Notes: a model not told the origin generated them from the sequence alone. Positions 19,850 to 33,747 are shown, counted from the stretch's first letter. The stretch is DNA of 64,000 nucleotides from Spisula solida (GCA_947247005.1 OX365948.1:32988601-33052600); one strand, 5' to 3'. Numbers and translations are program-made.

Positions 19850-22400
19850 TGATCATCTTACCAACGGTTAGAACGACAAGACATTCGTGAATTCATCTGT
19901 GTTGTTTTAAAGCAGACCCATCATCTGCAGTGGCTTACACAGTCTGCTTTCTGGGTGGTTATATTACACACAGAGTTTACTGTCTTAGATTCATGAACTT
20001 TTATTGTGTGTATTACCGGTGACTGGTGCATGGCATACTGCCTGAGCAACTTGTGTCTACAAAGCTTGTAAATTAAAGCCATTCTCATCCTATGTCGTTT
20101 TAAATGCACATTGTACTGGTGTCATTCAGTGTCAAGTCACAGTGTCAAGTCGCAGTGTCAAATCACATTAAAACATCTAGAGTCTAGAACATTATAGATT
20201 GTGTTAGATAATTTATTATCTCAAATCTGTTACCAATACCTGTCAGCTGGTTATATCCGGAGTTTTGCCGATCATCATTGTGACTATAGCAGTTCGGCAG
20301 ATGTTGTATACTAAATATGTGAAATTAAGTGAATCAACATTTTGGTAGTTCAATGCTTATTGACGTACTGTATTAGTCCTGCTTTATGTGCTCCATGCGA
20401 TGCTAAATATTCTGATAACAGGACAGCTGGTAGGTGCAGAATACCACACTTCACCAGCCATATGTGAATCTTTTTACCTCGAACAAAATCACAGAAAGAA
20501 AAAAGTCATGTAAATTCTAACAATATTTATGGCATAAAATGCATCTTGGAATAGGTTCATATTATTAGAAATGATAATTCTTCTTTAAATATTTGCACCA
20601 TATTGGCTAGCCAATATTGTAAGAGCCCTGTGTATATCACCCATCTTAACCAGATTCCCAGTCATATAATTATCTCATTACTCATTACTATCAAATGTTT
20701 CTGGCTTAAATGCTAGTGCATTAGCTGTTGTTGTTGTGTTGGCCCATTATAAATAAATTGCTAGATTACATGGGTTTATTAGAAAAACTAAATACCCTGG
20801 TTCATAACAACCTGTCCTGAGTGACCCTTAGTAGAGCAACGACCTCTCTAACAACACTTTCAAAATTTCCCTAAGTAAATCTTTACTATAAATTTAACCT
20901 CTGTATAGCAACAACCTTTGAACAACTGCTAATATTCACTGCTCCCAAAGAGTGTTGCTCTACAGAAGTTGTACGATATCTTTCTTTAATTGCATGTCCC
21001 TTTTCTCATGACAGCGCTCGTGTTATTTATTAAAATAATTTTGAAATATTTTCAAAGAATTTAAAAGCAATCACTGCTTATTTTTAACTGATTTTATTTT
21101 AAAAATGTTTTTGAAAGATTTTTACTGAAATTTGATATAGACAGCCGTATGGTATGACAAATAGGGATCCAGAGGGGATTGTCATCCAGTAATTTGCCCA
21201 TATGGGCCCTTTTTGAACATTGCATAATTCATTCACATTTTCATCTCTCACCAGAAAAATCCATAATTTATTGACTGTTGCTAGTTGTTGATGTGTACAC
21301 ACCTTATTGAAATTTGATTGTAGATTAATCAAATGTTATATTATTACACACTTATATTTTGTTGGTTTATTACATTTCATGATTTGAACGTACATTATTT
21401 TTTAATTTCACGTTTCTAATATCCATATATTAAACCTGAGCCAAATTGCCTTTTATGGTGATGTCATTCGATGATTTCTCATATCCAATTTGGCAGTTTG
21501 TTGTGGGACAGTTAACCAGAAAACCATGAACTGTGTAAAAAGGCTGACCAATGGTACAAGTTGCAAGGAATACCAGTTTTATTAACTATGTAATATACAT
21601 CTAACCATACAATCTTAGTCGTTTTTCTTTTTTCTGAAATTTGAAATTCGCAAACTTCCCCGATTATGAATTTGCGAAAATTTACAGTAGATATGACTCA
21701 AAGCACTTCTCATAATATTTTTTGATCTTATCAAAAATATAAGGTGCGCATTCCCTTGTATATACATGTATATTAAACTTCCTTTATTTTGAGTACTTGT
21801 TTTGTGAGAAAATATTTACTTATTACATTATTAGCTCGTCTGATTGTTTTGAAAAGAAAAATGAGTGATTGTCACCACTTGATTGGTATTCGAAAATTGA
21901 CATTTATGTTAACTTAACTACATTTTACACTAAAAGAAATTGCTCTGAAACTTGCCACTGTTACACTAATTCACCATCATTATCTGACTGTGTAAAGCAA
22001 GACCCATTATTTAGCCATCTTTTTTGGAAAGAATTGTGGCACCTTTAAGATGGACTAAAACATGAGATTTGATGGATAAGTTTTGTGTTTAGGTTATGGC
22101 AATATTTTTTAACTGGGACAGTTACATGAGTGTCTGTACCCACCAGGCGGTGTCTTTGTTTTTAATGTGGAATCTCCAGTTGTTTGACTGTGTACATTTG
22201 TAGATGTATTCTGTATGAATTGTAGTTTTACTCCAACATTTCTGGGTGTCAAGTTTCATTTTCTCAGTATGTACATGTATCTTTGATTTTACTGTTAATA
22301 TGTTTGCCAGTGTTTTTGCGTTATTTGTTTATATCCTACATTTTCCTATAAATTTTGGAATTTATAAATTCCCTATACAACCAGATTTTAAAGTGTTGAA
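19850..22400. other. Intergenic tract with minor repeats
   Basis: It holds the FKBP 3' untranslated region and a 13-bp triplication at 20127-20165 (cagtgtcaagtca units). Around 20815-20975 there is a diverged sequence with 'tagagcaacgacctct' and 'gttgctctacagaagttgt' words, resembling the MITE at 24341. No gene is recognised. Confidence 0.45.
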
Positions 22401-22408
22401 ATAAAGAA

Positions 22409-23057
22409 CAGTCAACTCTCGTTTTCTCGAACTCGCTTATATCGAATTTTTCGTTATGTCGAAGTTTTTTCCAAGTCCCGATTTTTCTCCTATGTCTATA
22501 TGAAATATCGAGACCTATCGCAAAGTTTCTGCTCGAATTCGGCTCGAATTTTTCGTTATCTCGAATTAATTTTTGGGTCCCGATTAACTAGTTCGCACTT
22601 TAAATCTATTGTTCTTCTCGAAGTCGGGTCGAAGTTTGATCGTATCCGACTAGCTTCAAATGTTTTTCACACATCGCCAGTATGAAATCTTCGATTTACC
22701 TGTAATTTTCGCGCCCTCCATTGTTGAACAATTATTTGTTTGCAACAATTTGTGCAAACTTTTCATGAAGATTCGAGTTGCGTCCAAACATCAATAAACA
22801 TGTCATCTCGAACAAGTGTTTGTAAAAATAATAATTAAAGTCAATATTAGAAAGAAGAGTAATACATGTATATAAATATCAAATCAAGCATTTCTCACAA
22901 ATATGTAGTTCTAACGATATAACCAAATGGTGGCGACCAATAAATGACAAAAACAATAAAACTTGCAACTTTGATGATGAAAATTCTATCTCGAATTTTC
23001 GTTATGTCGAAGTAATTTTCATGGTCACGTGAAATTCGAGATAACGAGAGTTGACTG
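22409..23057. mobile_element. Tigger/pogo-like MITE, 649 bp
   Basis: The ends are perfect inverted repeats CAGTCAACTCTCGTT, and subterminal 'tcgttatgtcgaagt' is also mirrored. The right end abuts TA; the left flank is AA, possibly a mutated TA. CAGT-starting TIRs with TA targets are typical of the Tc1/mariner superfamily, including pogo/Tigger. There is no transposase frame. Confidence 0.8.
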
Positions 23058-24284
23058 TAAGTATAAATGAAAATGTATTTCTAACATCCATCCCCCACCT
23101 ATCCTGAAGTAGTTGCCAAGTGTTCTACTTTTGTCTACACATGGAGAAAACTAACTAACTAACACCAGAAAAAGAAAAAAACTGACTTATTTGGTGTACT
23201 TTTTTCTACTATTATATTTTAAATGCAATAAATATGTGGAACTAATCTACTATAACAACAGATAAGTTTATTTGTTTTTTACCGTTATTTCTGCTTAACA
23301 TGTGTCTTCATATTATATTTGACTGTTTGACTAAGTATTCTCAAAGAAGTTCAAGACGTTGAGAGTGTTAGGTTGAAACATGCGTTTCTTTGTGAAATGT
23401 AGACTTGATTATAAGGACTTCAATAGAAACCAGAGATTATGAAAATGTCTCATTGAAAAGTGCTTTACTGCTTAAAAAGTGCTTGAATTTTAATGCTTAA
23501 ATTTTGTATGAAGCATGTTTTTGCTAAACATTGGCTTAGTAGGGCACAATTTAAATTCATATTTGTAATCCCAGTCTTATACATAGCATGTATTGTATTT
23601 GTATTATCATGTTTCTCATCGCCATATGTTTGTAAGAGTTCCTTCCCTTTTACTTGTAAATTGCTGATTATGTTATTATGCTTGAGTGCTGCTGCAAATT
23701 GTTGCGGATTTATGTGTCCTTTACTGTTAAGATTTTTGTCTTTAGCCCCATTTTTATGATTTATATTATACTTCCGCATTTTTGCAGATTTACTAAGTCT
23801 CTTTACATTGTTATTGTTGCATTATTAATACTTCATCGTTGCAAGATGTTGAATGATGTTGAGCACAGGAAATCTTCTCTGCTGTCTACAGACCTAGTGA
23901 CCATTATTTATAGCATACAGAAATATCAATCATCAGTACATGTCTTAGGGTGGCCTCATGCTTTTCTTGGCTCCAGTAGTAAGAAAGCCGAACAAGACTT
24001 TCCAGTTGGTTGCCAAACTATTTTTCAAAATACTGTACCGACAATTACTAGTGATTATTTTTCGCACATATCTGGAATATGGAAAATTATAATACTATAC
24101 ATGAAAACAATTTCCATAACTTTAATTAAATGTTTACATGTTTGACAGACTTATGCCGCTTTTGAAAGGTGTAATTATTTAGGAAGTAATCATACATGAA
24201 TCTTAATTCTTAAACTATTATGTAGTTTGTGACAAATTGTCATAAAGCTGAGCATGATTGTAGTGTTCTTAAGCTTTCTGGCCA

Positions 24285-24340
24285 CAGTTAATTGTATCAT
24301 TTATAAAGAGTAAACAAAAAAATTTTTTATAAAAAATATA
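24285..24340 (+). repeat. Dispersed repeat family B, left part (interrupted)
   Basis: 'cagttaattgtatcatttataaagagtaaac' resembles 40695 and 41531. It is interrupted by the MITE at 24341-24972 and resumes at 24975. Confidence 0.65.
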
Positions 24341-24972
24341 CAGTATAACCTCCGTAGAGCTACATCCGGCGGAGACAGAATAGACTGCTGCTCTGCGGAG
24401 GTGTCGCTCTGTAGAGGTTGATTGTTTCAGAATGTCGTTCATAGACTATTGAGTGTACACAATCACGGTAATTTTAAATTGAAGTCGTTTTTTTGTGATT
24501 TAATGCATAAAATTAGATCTACTTGTAGCTGCGCGTTTTGCGATATAATTCTGAGGATTATTTAATTAAGATCATTGATTAGATGCATCTCAGCAAGTGC
24601 ATGGTATGTACGGTGTTACTGTATCAGATTGTTAAACTAATCCCAAAGACTGTCGCTAATTTACTAGCGCCTGTAGCTATCGTTACCTGATGAGCAATAA
24701 TTATTGTAATCCACAAAGGTGCGAACAATAGAAAACAACCAAGTTATGTGAACATGTGTGAATATGCCGTTGTAAAAACACACCTGTTGCTTCTCAGAGG
24801 TAAACCATACAAAAGGTAAACAATTTTAACGGCCGTTTGCCGCTCTGTGGAGGTGTCGTTCAACAGAGGTTAAAATAAGAGTGAAAACGAACGGGGGGAG
24901 GGGGGGGGAATAAAAGTGCTGCTTCTCGGAGGTTGCCTCTTCTCAGAGGTGCCGTTTCGGGAGGTTATACTG
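24341..24972. mobile_element. MITE with CAGTATAACCTCC termini, 632 bp, TA target duplication
   Basis: CAGTATAACCTCC at the left is matched by GGAGGTTATACTG at the right, with TA on both sides. Internal motifs 'ctctgcggaggtgtcg', 'ctctgtggaggtgtcg' and 'ttctcagaggt' recur in both orientations. A G-rich run lies at about 24892-24909. It is inserted in dispersed repeat family B. A Tc1/mariner relationship is inferred from the TA target. Confidence 0.82.
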
Positions 24973-24974
24973 TA

Positions 24975-25180
24975 ATATCTTAGAAAGGTGCATTTGTACT
25001 AAAATTGTCAGATTTTCATGGTGTATCATAAACAAGAATTGGCTTTCAATATCTTCTACCTCCATGCAAAATCCCATGGAAATTGATCCACTAGTTTAAA
25101 AGTTATACCATGAAATGTATACCACAGTGTCCAGTCAGTCACTGAGGTGCATTCAATAGAAACAATAATGCTATTTTAAA
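24975..25180 (+). repeat. Dispersed repeat family B, right part
   Basis: 'atcttagaaaggtgcatttg', 'cagattttcatggt' and 'cctccatgcaaaatcccat' match, on the opposite strand, 41860-42060. It continues the element interrupted at 24340. Confidence 0.75.
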
Positions 25181-26030
25181 CAAGAAAAAAGAAAGTGATT
25201 GCACGGCCTATGGGTTTATTTTCTTATTTATGGACTGATTTTTAAAAAATTGATATCAAATTAAAGTTTTTCCCGTGCTTGACATCATACTTGTTAATCA
25301 TCTTTTTGTGGCGTTTACTTACACTTCTGTAAAAATCATACCTGTCACCATTCAAGTTAAGACTGTGGTTAAATAATTAGTATGAGAATCTATCTACTGT
25401 TTGGTTAATAAACTACTTGTATTTTTAGCCAGGTTTTCCTTGGGAAGGAATTTTTTTAGTTATTAGGTATTAAGAATGGTGTATATTGCCTCAACTGATA
25501 CATTAGGCATTGAACTTAGAATTTGGTAGATTTAGCCTTGTTTTGTTTATTGGACATTGTTTGATAAGTGACTAATAATTGTATTATGCAAACATGTGCA
25601 ATATTTTCAATGTCTTACAACAAATTTTTATTCTTCCATTTGTCAGCTGAATTCTCGATTTACGTCAGTCGTAAGATCAATTATCAAAAACATTTTGGGT
25701 TAATTGGATTGGTCCTATTTATATCTATTACAGTTCACCATTTTTAATTCCAGTTGGACAGATGATCTTCCTTTGCCAGTCTGAATGTTTGAAGCCTTTT
25801 TTTATTATTTTGGGAAGTCTTCATTATTTTATGGTGTCAGACATGTTTGTTACAGACGCTGTGTGATGAACCTACTTGGGATAGATTTACTCTACCTGTA
25901 CTATATCAGCTGTTATTTAGCTGCTGTATTGCATGCATCATACGCTGTTCTATGTGATTGTGGGAGAACACAGAATTACAACATGTATTAAAGTTGTTGA
26001 TAATTTTTCCTGGTTTTGTTGTCTTTTTAG

Positions 26031-27350
26031 CTCACCTGAGCACGAAGTACTCAAGGTGAGTAATTGTGATCGCCCTTTTGTCCGTCATCCACCGTCCATC
26101 GTCAACATTTGGACTCTCACAATTTTCACTTAATCTTTTTGAAACTTGGTCACCTTGTTTGCCTCTATAATATCTAGGTCAAGTGTGTTACTAGGTCATC
26201 TGGGATCAAAACTAGGTCACCAGGTCACATTGAAGAAAAACCTTGATAACACTCTAGAGGTCACATTGTTTATGTAACCTCAATGAAACTTGCTGACAAT
26301 GTGTGTCTCTTTGCAATCTAGGTCAAGTTTGAAACTGCTTCATCTGGGGTAAAAAACTAGGTCACCTGGTCACATTGAAGAAAAACGTGTACACTCTTAA
26401 GAGGTCACATTTTTTATATGAAACGAGGTCACTATATTTTTCTCTATGAATTCCAAGTCAAATTCGTAATTGGGTCATCAGGGGTCAAAAACTAGGTCAT
26501 CAGGTCACTTCAAAGAAAAACCTTGTCATATTTTTTATGTAAACTTAATGAAACTTGCTCACAATGTGTGTTTCTATGAAATCTAGGTCAAGCGTGCAAC
26601 TGGATCATTTGGGTTCAAAAACTGGGTCACCAGGTCACATTAAAAAAACATTGTTAACACTCTAGAGGTCATATTCTTAGCTCAGCTGTCACATGGTGAT
26701 AGGGTGAGCTTTTGTGATCATTTGTCTGTCATCCCTCATCCGTCCACAATTGCTTGTGAACACACCAGAGGTCACAGTTATGGCACAATCTTTATGAAAT
26801 TTGGTCAGAATGTTTGTCTCTATGAAATCTTTGTCCAGTTTGAAACTGGGTCATGTTGGGTCAAAAACTAGATCACTAGGTCAAATCTTAGAAAAAGCTT
26901 ATGAACACAGAGAAAACAATTATGGCCCAATCTTCATGAAACTTTGTCAGGATGTTTGTCTCTATGATATCTAGGTCAAGTTCGAAACTGGGTCATGTTG
27001 GGCCAAAAACTAGGTCACTAGGTCAAATCTAAAAAAAAGCTTTTAAACATAATTAAAGGACACAATTATGGCCCAATCTTCATGAAACTTGGTCAGAATG
27101 TTTGTCTTTATGAAATCTAGGCTAAGATAGAAACTGTGTCATGTGGGGTCAAAAACTAAACCACTAGGTCAAATCTTAGAAAAAGCTTGTAAACACATTA
27201 AAGGGTACAATTATGGCCCAATCTTTATGAAACTTGGTCAGAATGTTTGTCTATGAAATCTAGGTCAAGTGCGATATTGGGTCAACTGGGGTCAAAAGTA
27301 GGTCACTAGGTCAAATCAAAGAAAAACTTTGTTTAGGCACTTAGTGTAGA
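26031..27350 (+). repeat. Long 'aggtca' repeat, two elements in tandem
   Basis: It begins with a small hairpin, CTCACCTGAG ... CTCAAGGTGAG, followed by 'tgtgatcgcccttttgtccg'. It then repeats 'aatctaggtcaagt', 'gggtcatctggg', 'caaaaactaggtcac' and 'cttgaacac...agaggtcaca' blocks every 130-160 bp. A second start ('agctcagctg...ggtgagcttttgtgatca') is at about 26683. Non-coding. This repeat style is widespread in bivalve genomes. Confidence 0.75.
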
Positions 27351-27589
27351 GGCACAAATTTGGTCAAATCTATCATTATGGGTTATCTGATGTAAATAAC
27401 AATATCGCTGGTTAAGACTATATGTTAACCTTGTACATGCAACTGAGGCTGCATAAATTTGATTCTTTGAAGTTGTAAATGATTTCTTACGTTGCCATGT
27501 CAGGCCTTAATGAACTTCATGACAGGGCCCTTTGGTCACTAGGTCACATCAAAGTAAAATGTTAACACTCTAATGTCACACTTTTATCC

Positions 27590-28110
27590 GCCGCCGAAAG
27601 GGGATATGGTAATGGTAGGCGTCCGTCCGAACTTCTGTGTGCAACTCCTACATTTCTTAAGGGAGTTTGACGAAACTTTCATAGTATAACTGTTATGATG
27701 TCCCCCAGTGCATATTGTCAGGATTTTTTATTCGACCATTTTAGAGTTATTGCCCTTTGTTGATTTTTACATTTAAACTTTTCTGTGTGCAACTCCTGCA
27801 TTTCTCAAGGAATTTTGTCAAAACTTTTACAGAAATAATTTTTGTACAGTTATGAGGTGCCCTAGCGCATATCGTCAGGGGTTTTCATTTCGGCCATTTT
27901 TGACAGAATTATGGCCCTTTGTTTATTTTGTACCTTTGTGGGATATAGAAAAAATGATAAATTCTTATGTGTGCAACTCCTCCATTTCTTTAGGATTTTT
28001 GATGAAACCTTCACAGATGTACCCTCATGAGATGCAATAGCGCATATTGTCATGGTTTTTAATTTCGGCCATTTTTGACAGAATTACATGTGTAAGCTAT
28101 AGAGAAAACA
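27590..28110 (+). repeat. Repeat of 150-190-bp units ('tgtgtgcaactcctgcattt')
   Basis: The words 'gtgtgcaactcctacatttct', 'gatgaaactttcacag', 'gcgcatattgtca' and 'cggccatttttgacagaatta' repeat at about 27638, 27787 and 27970. Non-coding dispersed repeat. Confidence 0.65.
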
Positions 28111-28119
28111 ATTTGTTTC

Positions 28120-29540
28120 TGATGGATAACTTAAGTTTGGGATGAGATATCACAATGAAACGTGCTGTGTGGGTTGTTTGTGTGCAGTTGGCACTTGCAA
28201 TGTGAAGTGGGGCCGGTGGGGGTCATTATTTGTAAACAAAGGTAACTAGTGTTGTCGTCGGTAAACTATAGATATATCTACTAGTAAGTATTGATGTTTA
28301 TAGATCAAAGACGAGTATTGAGTCGTGACTGCACTTTAAGCTATAGACTATACAGTAAATACTCGTAGGTTACGGCTAAGAGATCAAATTCTATCTATAG
28401 ATCTAGTGATGTTTATCTCACTACAAAATATTTTAGCCGTTCTATATATACAGTCCACATTTCAAAGCAAGCGATCATTCTTCAAACATCTCGAAGAACC
28501 TGACCATTAACCCAAAATCCATGAGTAGGCCTATTTGATATTGCAAATATATGACTTCAAAAACTATGTATTTGTGAATAAACAACATGTTTATGTGTGT
28601 ATAGATATTTGTTTGTATTCAGTCGGGATTACATATAAACTAATTATTAATCGACGAGTTAAATGGTAGTATTCAGTTCGATAGTTAGAAATAAAACAGT
28701 GTACGTTACCTTCAGAAATATGGCAAAGTGTACGTTACCAAACCCTTCGTATGATAATATTTCCAGTTTCTTAAGAGACATATTTTATATTTCACACACT
28801 GCTTTGAATATGAACTAGCATCCATTTAATCCATCATTGGACAGAATATTTGCCATAGAAGCTGTGCTAGATGCATAATTTGCGAGCTGAAGTGTACGTT
28901 ATCTAAACATTTCACAAATTTGGTATCGGTTGGGCAAGGATTACGTAAAAACGGAGTAGAATTGCATCAACATCCATAAAGCCAATGAAACCGCTTTCAA
29001 TTGCGGGGTTTATGCGCGCTATCTGACTAAAAACAATGGTGTATTAATGAACCGCGTATATTTTCAAAGTACTTTGACATATTGCTTCGATACTGTGTAT
29101 ACTTGTTCACGATCATGACCTAACCCCTACACAGCCGTAGGTAAGTCTATCAAACATTTAGTTGAAATTATGCCCCCTTTTGGACTAAGAAATGCAAATG
29201 TTAAAATTTAGTATAAGATTTTTAACCTATAATTAAGTGCATTGTCATATTCCTTTGAAACTTTGCTTACTTGTTCACCTTCATGACCCACGTACAGGAC
29301 CTACACATGAGTAGGTAACTCTGTCCTGTAGTTTGTCCTAATAATCTCCCTTTTTCGACTTTGAAGCCTCAGCCTCTACACAGCAGAGGGTAATGCTGCT
29401 GATATGGAGCATTTTGTTTTGATTTAATGATGAATATACTATCCTAGCATGGAACTGCGAATAGTGGAGCGAGCTGTTTGTTCAAGCAAGACTCATAACT
29501 CTGACCTATTTTATACAAGTGTAATGGGCCTTTTTTACGG
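28120..29540. other. Intergenic, unassigned
   Basis: The phrase 'gtgtacgtta' recurs at 28699, 28730 and 28892. Two diverged copies of 'cttgttcac.atcatgacc ... ctacaca..gtaggtaa' lie at about 29104 and 29272. No gene or element boundary can be supported. Confidence 0.4.
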
Positions 29541-29544
29541 TGAC

Positions 29545-29632
29545 AATTATCAGATGAGCCTTGGATAGAACTCGAAACCTTGCACACTTGAAGCAAATGC
29601 TCTTCCACTAGGCTATTGTCGTAGTACAGTAG
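29545..29632 (-). repeat. tRNA-derived SINE head
   Basis: On the minus strand, ATAGCCTAGTGGAAGAGCAT (A box) and GGTTTCGAGTTC (B box) are spaced as in tRNA-derived SINEs. The body downstream is not clearly delimited. Confidence 0.6.
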
Positions 29633-30109
29633 AGTCATAAGCCTAAATAATAAATCCAGTTACAAATCAAAATATGAAATATTTTAAAATCACTGCAAAT
29701 GGTTTGAAGAACGATTGAGTAATAAAGTACTGTAAAATCATTTAATTTCAATTGGACAAAATGTGTGGTTTTGGTGAAAAAGACCTTTTCGTGGGGACGT
29801 AATTTCAAGCTTCCATGCTTCGTTACGATATGGCCGATCTAAAATTGTCATATATATTGCGTTAAAATGCATGCACCAAACTAGTCCAGAAATCTAGACG
29901 TGATGAATACTGAGGTACTTTGATAATTGGCAGTATCCAGTATTTGAAAACGAAAGTCCAAATGTTAAAAAACAAACCGAGAGTCATATTTGTAGGACTA
30001 GCACCAAACGAGCGGGTCGGTCACTGATACCACAATATTTTTAAAGCAATTACTAAATATATACATTTTGTATAACATAACCTCAGACCTAGCAAACTTT
30101 ATATCTGGC

Positions 30110-32765
30110 AAACAAAAACCTTAGACCAAAATCACAACCAAACCGCAATGGGAGAAGCTAGACCCAGACGAATACCGTAAAGCAGTATCAGAAGGAGTAA
30201 AGCAGACATACTTGCAAATCCACAGAAGATAACATGAACTGGCTGACAGAAATACTCCACCAGGCATGCAAATCCGCTGCGTCGAACTACGGAAAGACCA
30301 AAACCCAGAGATAAAGGCATCTGTAATCCGGAAATAGGGGCTGTATCCAAGAACTCTAAAGCTCTTTTCAGTTTAAGATTAGGGACGATCTCAAGGCTGA
30401 TATGACTATGCCGAGAATATAGCTGCTCAGACTTCATAGACATGCCCCTGCCAGATGTAAAACTAAACTTATGTAGATGATTTGATGAATGCAAAGTATA
30501 ATGACAGTAAGCTATTTCATAGACTTGTTAAGAACCAACGTAAAAGTAAAAAAAAGGACATGCTACAAGTGGATGGTAAAGAGGTATACAATGAAGATGA
30601 CGTAGTTAAAGCATGGAAGACACACTTTCAGAAACTTGCCACTCCTGAGTCAACGGATCCACAGCACCAAACAGATACACTCAGAAAGGCTGACCTGGCA
30701 GAGATTCAGAATGACTTAATAGAGGAGATGGAGAGTGGAAACCAAGATAAACTACCCACAGGGACAGCTTCCGAAGTGAAGTAGGCCATCCATAACCTAA
30801 ACTCGGGAAAATCACCAGATAATGGTCAGTCAGTGTGCAGAAAACTTTAGACATGTCAAAGAAGAAGTAATTAAACCACTTGTATCTATCATAAACCAAT
30901 TATTTCAAGACTTGGGTATATCCGATACACTAAAAGGAGGAGTGCTTACTCCAGTCCACAAGAAAGGCAAGGCTATAGGGGAATAGTAGTAACAAGTACC
31001 ATCATCAAGATAATTGAGAGTATTCTCAATGACAAACTAGATAGAATATTCATCAAAAAACAGAACTGCTAACAAAGAGGCTTTACGGACTCAAATTCAC
31101 CTCTTAACGCCGCTTTTATCATTACCGAAACCATCGAAAGTCATATGACATCTAAAACCCCACTTCTCTTCACCACACTTGATGCTCAGAAAACTTTCGA
31201 TAGGGTTAACCACGACATTCTCTTCTCAAAGCTGTATCACTTGGGGATCCATGGACTTTTACGGATATTACCAAGAAACTTCCACAGGAACGTATCACTC
31301 AAAGTTAAAAGGAACAACCAGCTCTCTGACGGGTCTTCCCTATTACAATGCATGTAATGCAAGGGGCCAAGCTATACACGACACTATATATATATAAAAT
31401 ATAATTATCACAATGAAATGCTCCATTCACTCACAAATAATACACTTGATGCCAACATTGGCCAGAATAGTAGTCCTGTCCCTAAATGTGCTGACGAACT
31501 GCCCTGGCGGCAAACAGTGTGAACGAACTTCAGTGCACGCTGAACATTGCAGATAATGTCACGAAGAGAGACCTTGTCAAAATAAACCCCGAGAAGTGTG
31601 AGGTCATTAAGTACAGTATACAAGGAATCAGTAGAAGTTACACGTGACTCTAAACCGATTAATGTGGTTGAGGGAGCGATCCATTTGGGCGTAATACGTA
31701 GCAGCTATACTATCATAGGTCTAGCACTGACTGCTAGAACATCTACAATTCTTGTATGAAAAAAGTTAGGGTATTAAGAAAATTTAAATATATTTTAAGT
31801 AGGAAAACTCTTCTTAGATTATATAATACATTTATTTTACCTATACTAGAATATACATCAGAATTGTGACTGTACAGACAATTACAGCAAATTACTAGAA
31901 ACAGCAATTTACTAGAATCCGTTTCAATTAAAAATGGCCAGAATTGCTAGCGCTTTTACAGCATATAGTAATAAGAAAACTTATGAAAGAACCTTTATGA
32001 AAAGAAAAACCTTTTAAACTTTGACGTGAACGACGCAAACTTTGTACATTTATTATATACATAACGACAGAGCACCTACTTATTTAAAAGATTTACTACC
32101 TGGTCAAGTAAACGATTTTTCTGACTATCCATTAAGTAATGGTGAAAACTACAATATTCCAATTAGCATTGAGTAATAAATCATTTATACCTTTGGAACA
32201 ACTGGAACAACCTAGACGTAAATATTAGACATAAACCTACATTATCGTCTTTTAAGAATACTGTTTAATCCGAAAACAACGTTATACAATAGTTCTATTT
32301 TGATGGTGACAGGAAATGTAATATATGGCATGGTCGCTTAAATTATGATTTAGACAAAGTTAATATTAAGGATGATCCATCTTGTAGTTGCGGAAATCCA
32401 CGTGAAGACACTAGCCATTATTTGTTTGAATGTTGTTTGTATGATGAACAAAGATTTACCCTTATGAGAAACTTATCAATGTACGATGTATCACTTGACT
32501 TACTGTTAAGAGGATTACATATACATATTCCAAAATGTGTATCGCTTTGTGAAGAGTTCGAATCGTTTCTAAATGTACATACATGCCCTTGTCCTCATCC
32601 ACTTTAATTTCAATACCAATATCGATTGTAATTTTATAGTTATACATTTATTTGATTTATGATATTGTCTTGTAGTTGCCATGACTTTGTAAATATTCTG
32701 GGAGTGGGCTTCAATAATGTTGTAATAACTTGTGCCCAATCCCTTTGTGCATAATAATTGCAATA
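30110..32765 (+). pseudogene. Decayed non-LTR retrotransposon (Jockey/CR1-like)
   Basis: Fragments in order, separated by stops and frameshifts: a linker (WEKLDPDEYRKAVSEGVKQ; LFHRLVKNQRKSKKKDML; AWKTHFQKLATPE) at 30140-30780; RT motif A (LDAQKTFDRVNHDILFSKLY) at about 31180; an RT motif C remnant CADE at 31487-31498 in place of the usual ADD, with a frameshift straight after; a thumb (RKTLLRLYNTFILPILEYTS) at about 31800; and a terminal Cys/His motif CSCGNPREDTSHYLFECCLY at about 32380-32440. An AATAAA-bearing tail follows at 32761. It is much older than the LINE at 7717 and cannot be active. Confidence 0.85.
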
Positions 32766-33185
32766 AAATATGGTCTAAAGCGTTCCCTCAAGATAATGGG
32801 TAATACCCTTAAGGACTGTCAGGCATAATTACTGCCTATACTTCTCGCGTTAAGATTTCACAAGCAATAACGCGTTGTAAATACTTCGGTATAATACACT
32901 GAAATACAATTTTATTTATATAAATGAGCAAAAACATCTATGCTGATGTCGTAAATAGTCATGCGTGAAATATTAAATATTGTGGTGAAATTCACTATTT
33001 GATTTACATGTACCTTGAAATACGTGTACTATATCAATGCTGACGTCGTAAAAGTCATGCATGAATAGTTCAATATTGTGTTGAAGATGTTTATATATTC
33101 ACTATTGGGTTTACGTTTACCATGACATACTATATTCATCTACAAGCTTCCTATTGCTGGAGGATGTGCTTCTAGTCAAAGGAGG

Positions 33186-33224
33186 ACACGACAAGACAAG
33201 ACAAGACAAGACAAAACAAGACAG
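33186..33224 (+). repeat. (ACAAG)n microsatellite
   Basis: A run of acaag pentamers with one substitution. Confidence 0.9.
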
Positions 33225-33652
33225 GAGGACCCAAGCACACAAAAAATGCTTGACGTCAACATATTCGATAATGTCGATTTCATTTAAAAAATAAAAGCTG
33301 TACAAGAACAGAGGTTTTATTTCGATTCTAAACACGATAATATCCCGTTCTATTTAACTGCGCGCTGATTGGCTATTAGCTGGTACAATTACCTCCCTCG
33401 TTAATGAAAACGAGCTTCGTAATTTTCTGGAGGAAGGAACACATTTTAAACATTGAAACAATTTTAATAACACGAGTATAAGATATCTATTGCATGAAAT
33501 GAAAAATATAAATGAATTCAATATCGGAAGTTTTTATGAATGTCGAGAGTATTAATGAGTTTCTAAAAATAGATGCGCCATTGCTGTAACACTGGATACT
33601 CGTGCAACTTGCATTATTCGCAACTCGTTGGAGTGTTTTACTACAAAGTTTG

Positions 33653-33747
33653 CATTCATTCATTCATTCATTCATTCATTCATTCATTCATTCATTCATT
33701 CATTCATTCATTCATTCATTCATTCATTCATTCATTCATTCATTCAT
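33653..33747 (+). repeat. (CATT)n microsatellite, about 95 bp, uninterrupted
   Basis: About 24 perfect tetramers in a row, expected to be length-polymorphic. Confidence 0.97.

Noticed and set aside
23465..24145. Overlapping open frames on both strands (104 and 155 codons)
   Set aside because: No recognisable motif, splice context or supporting repeat. Composition fits chance in AT-rich DNA, though the minus frame is mildly protein-like.
30132..30494. 120-codon minus-strand frame
   Set aside because: Antisense shadow of the decayed LINE linker region, which reads coherently on the plus strand.
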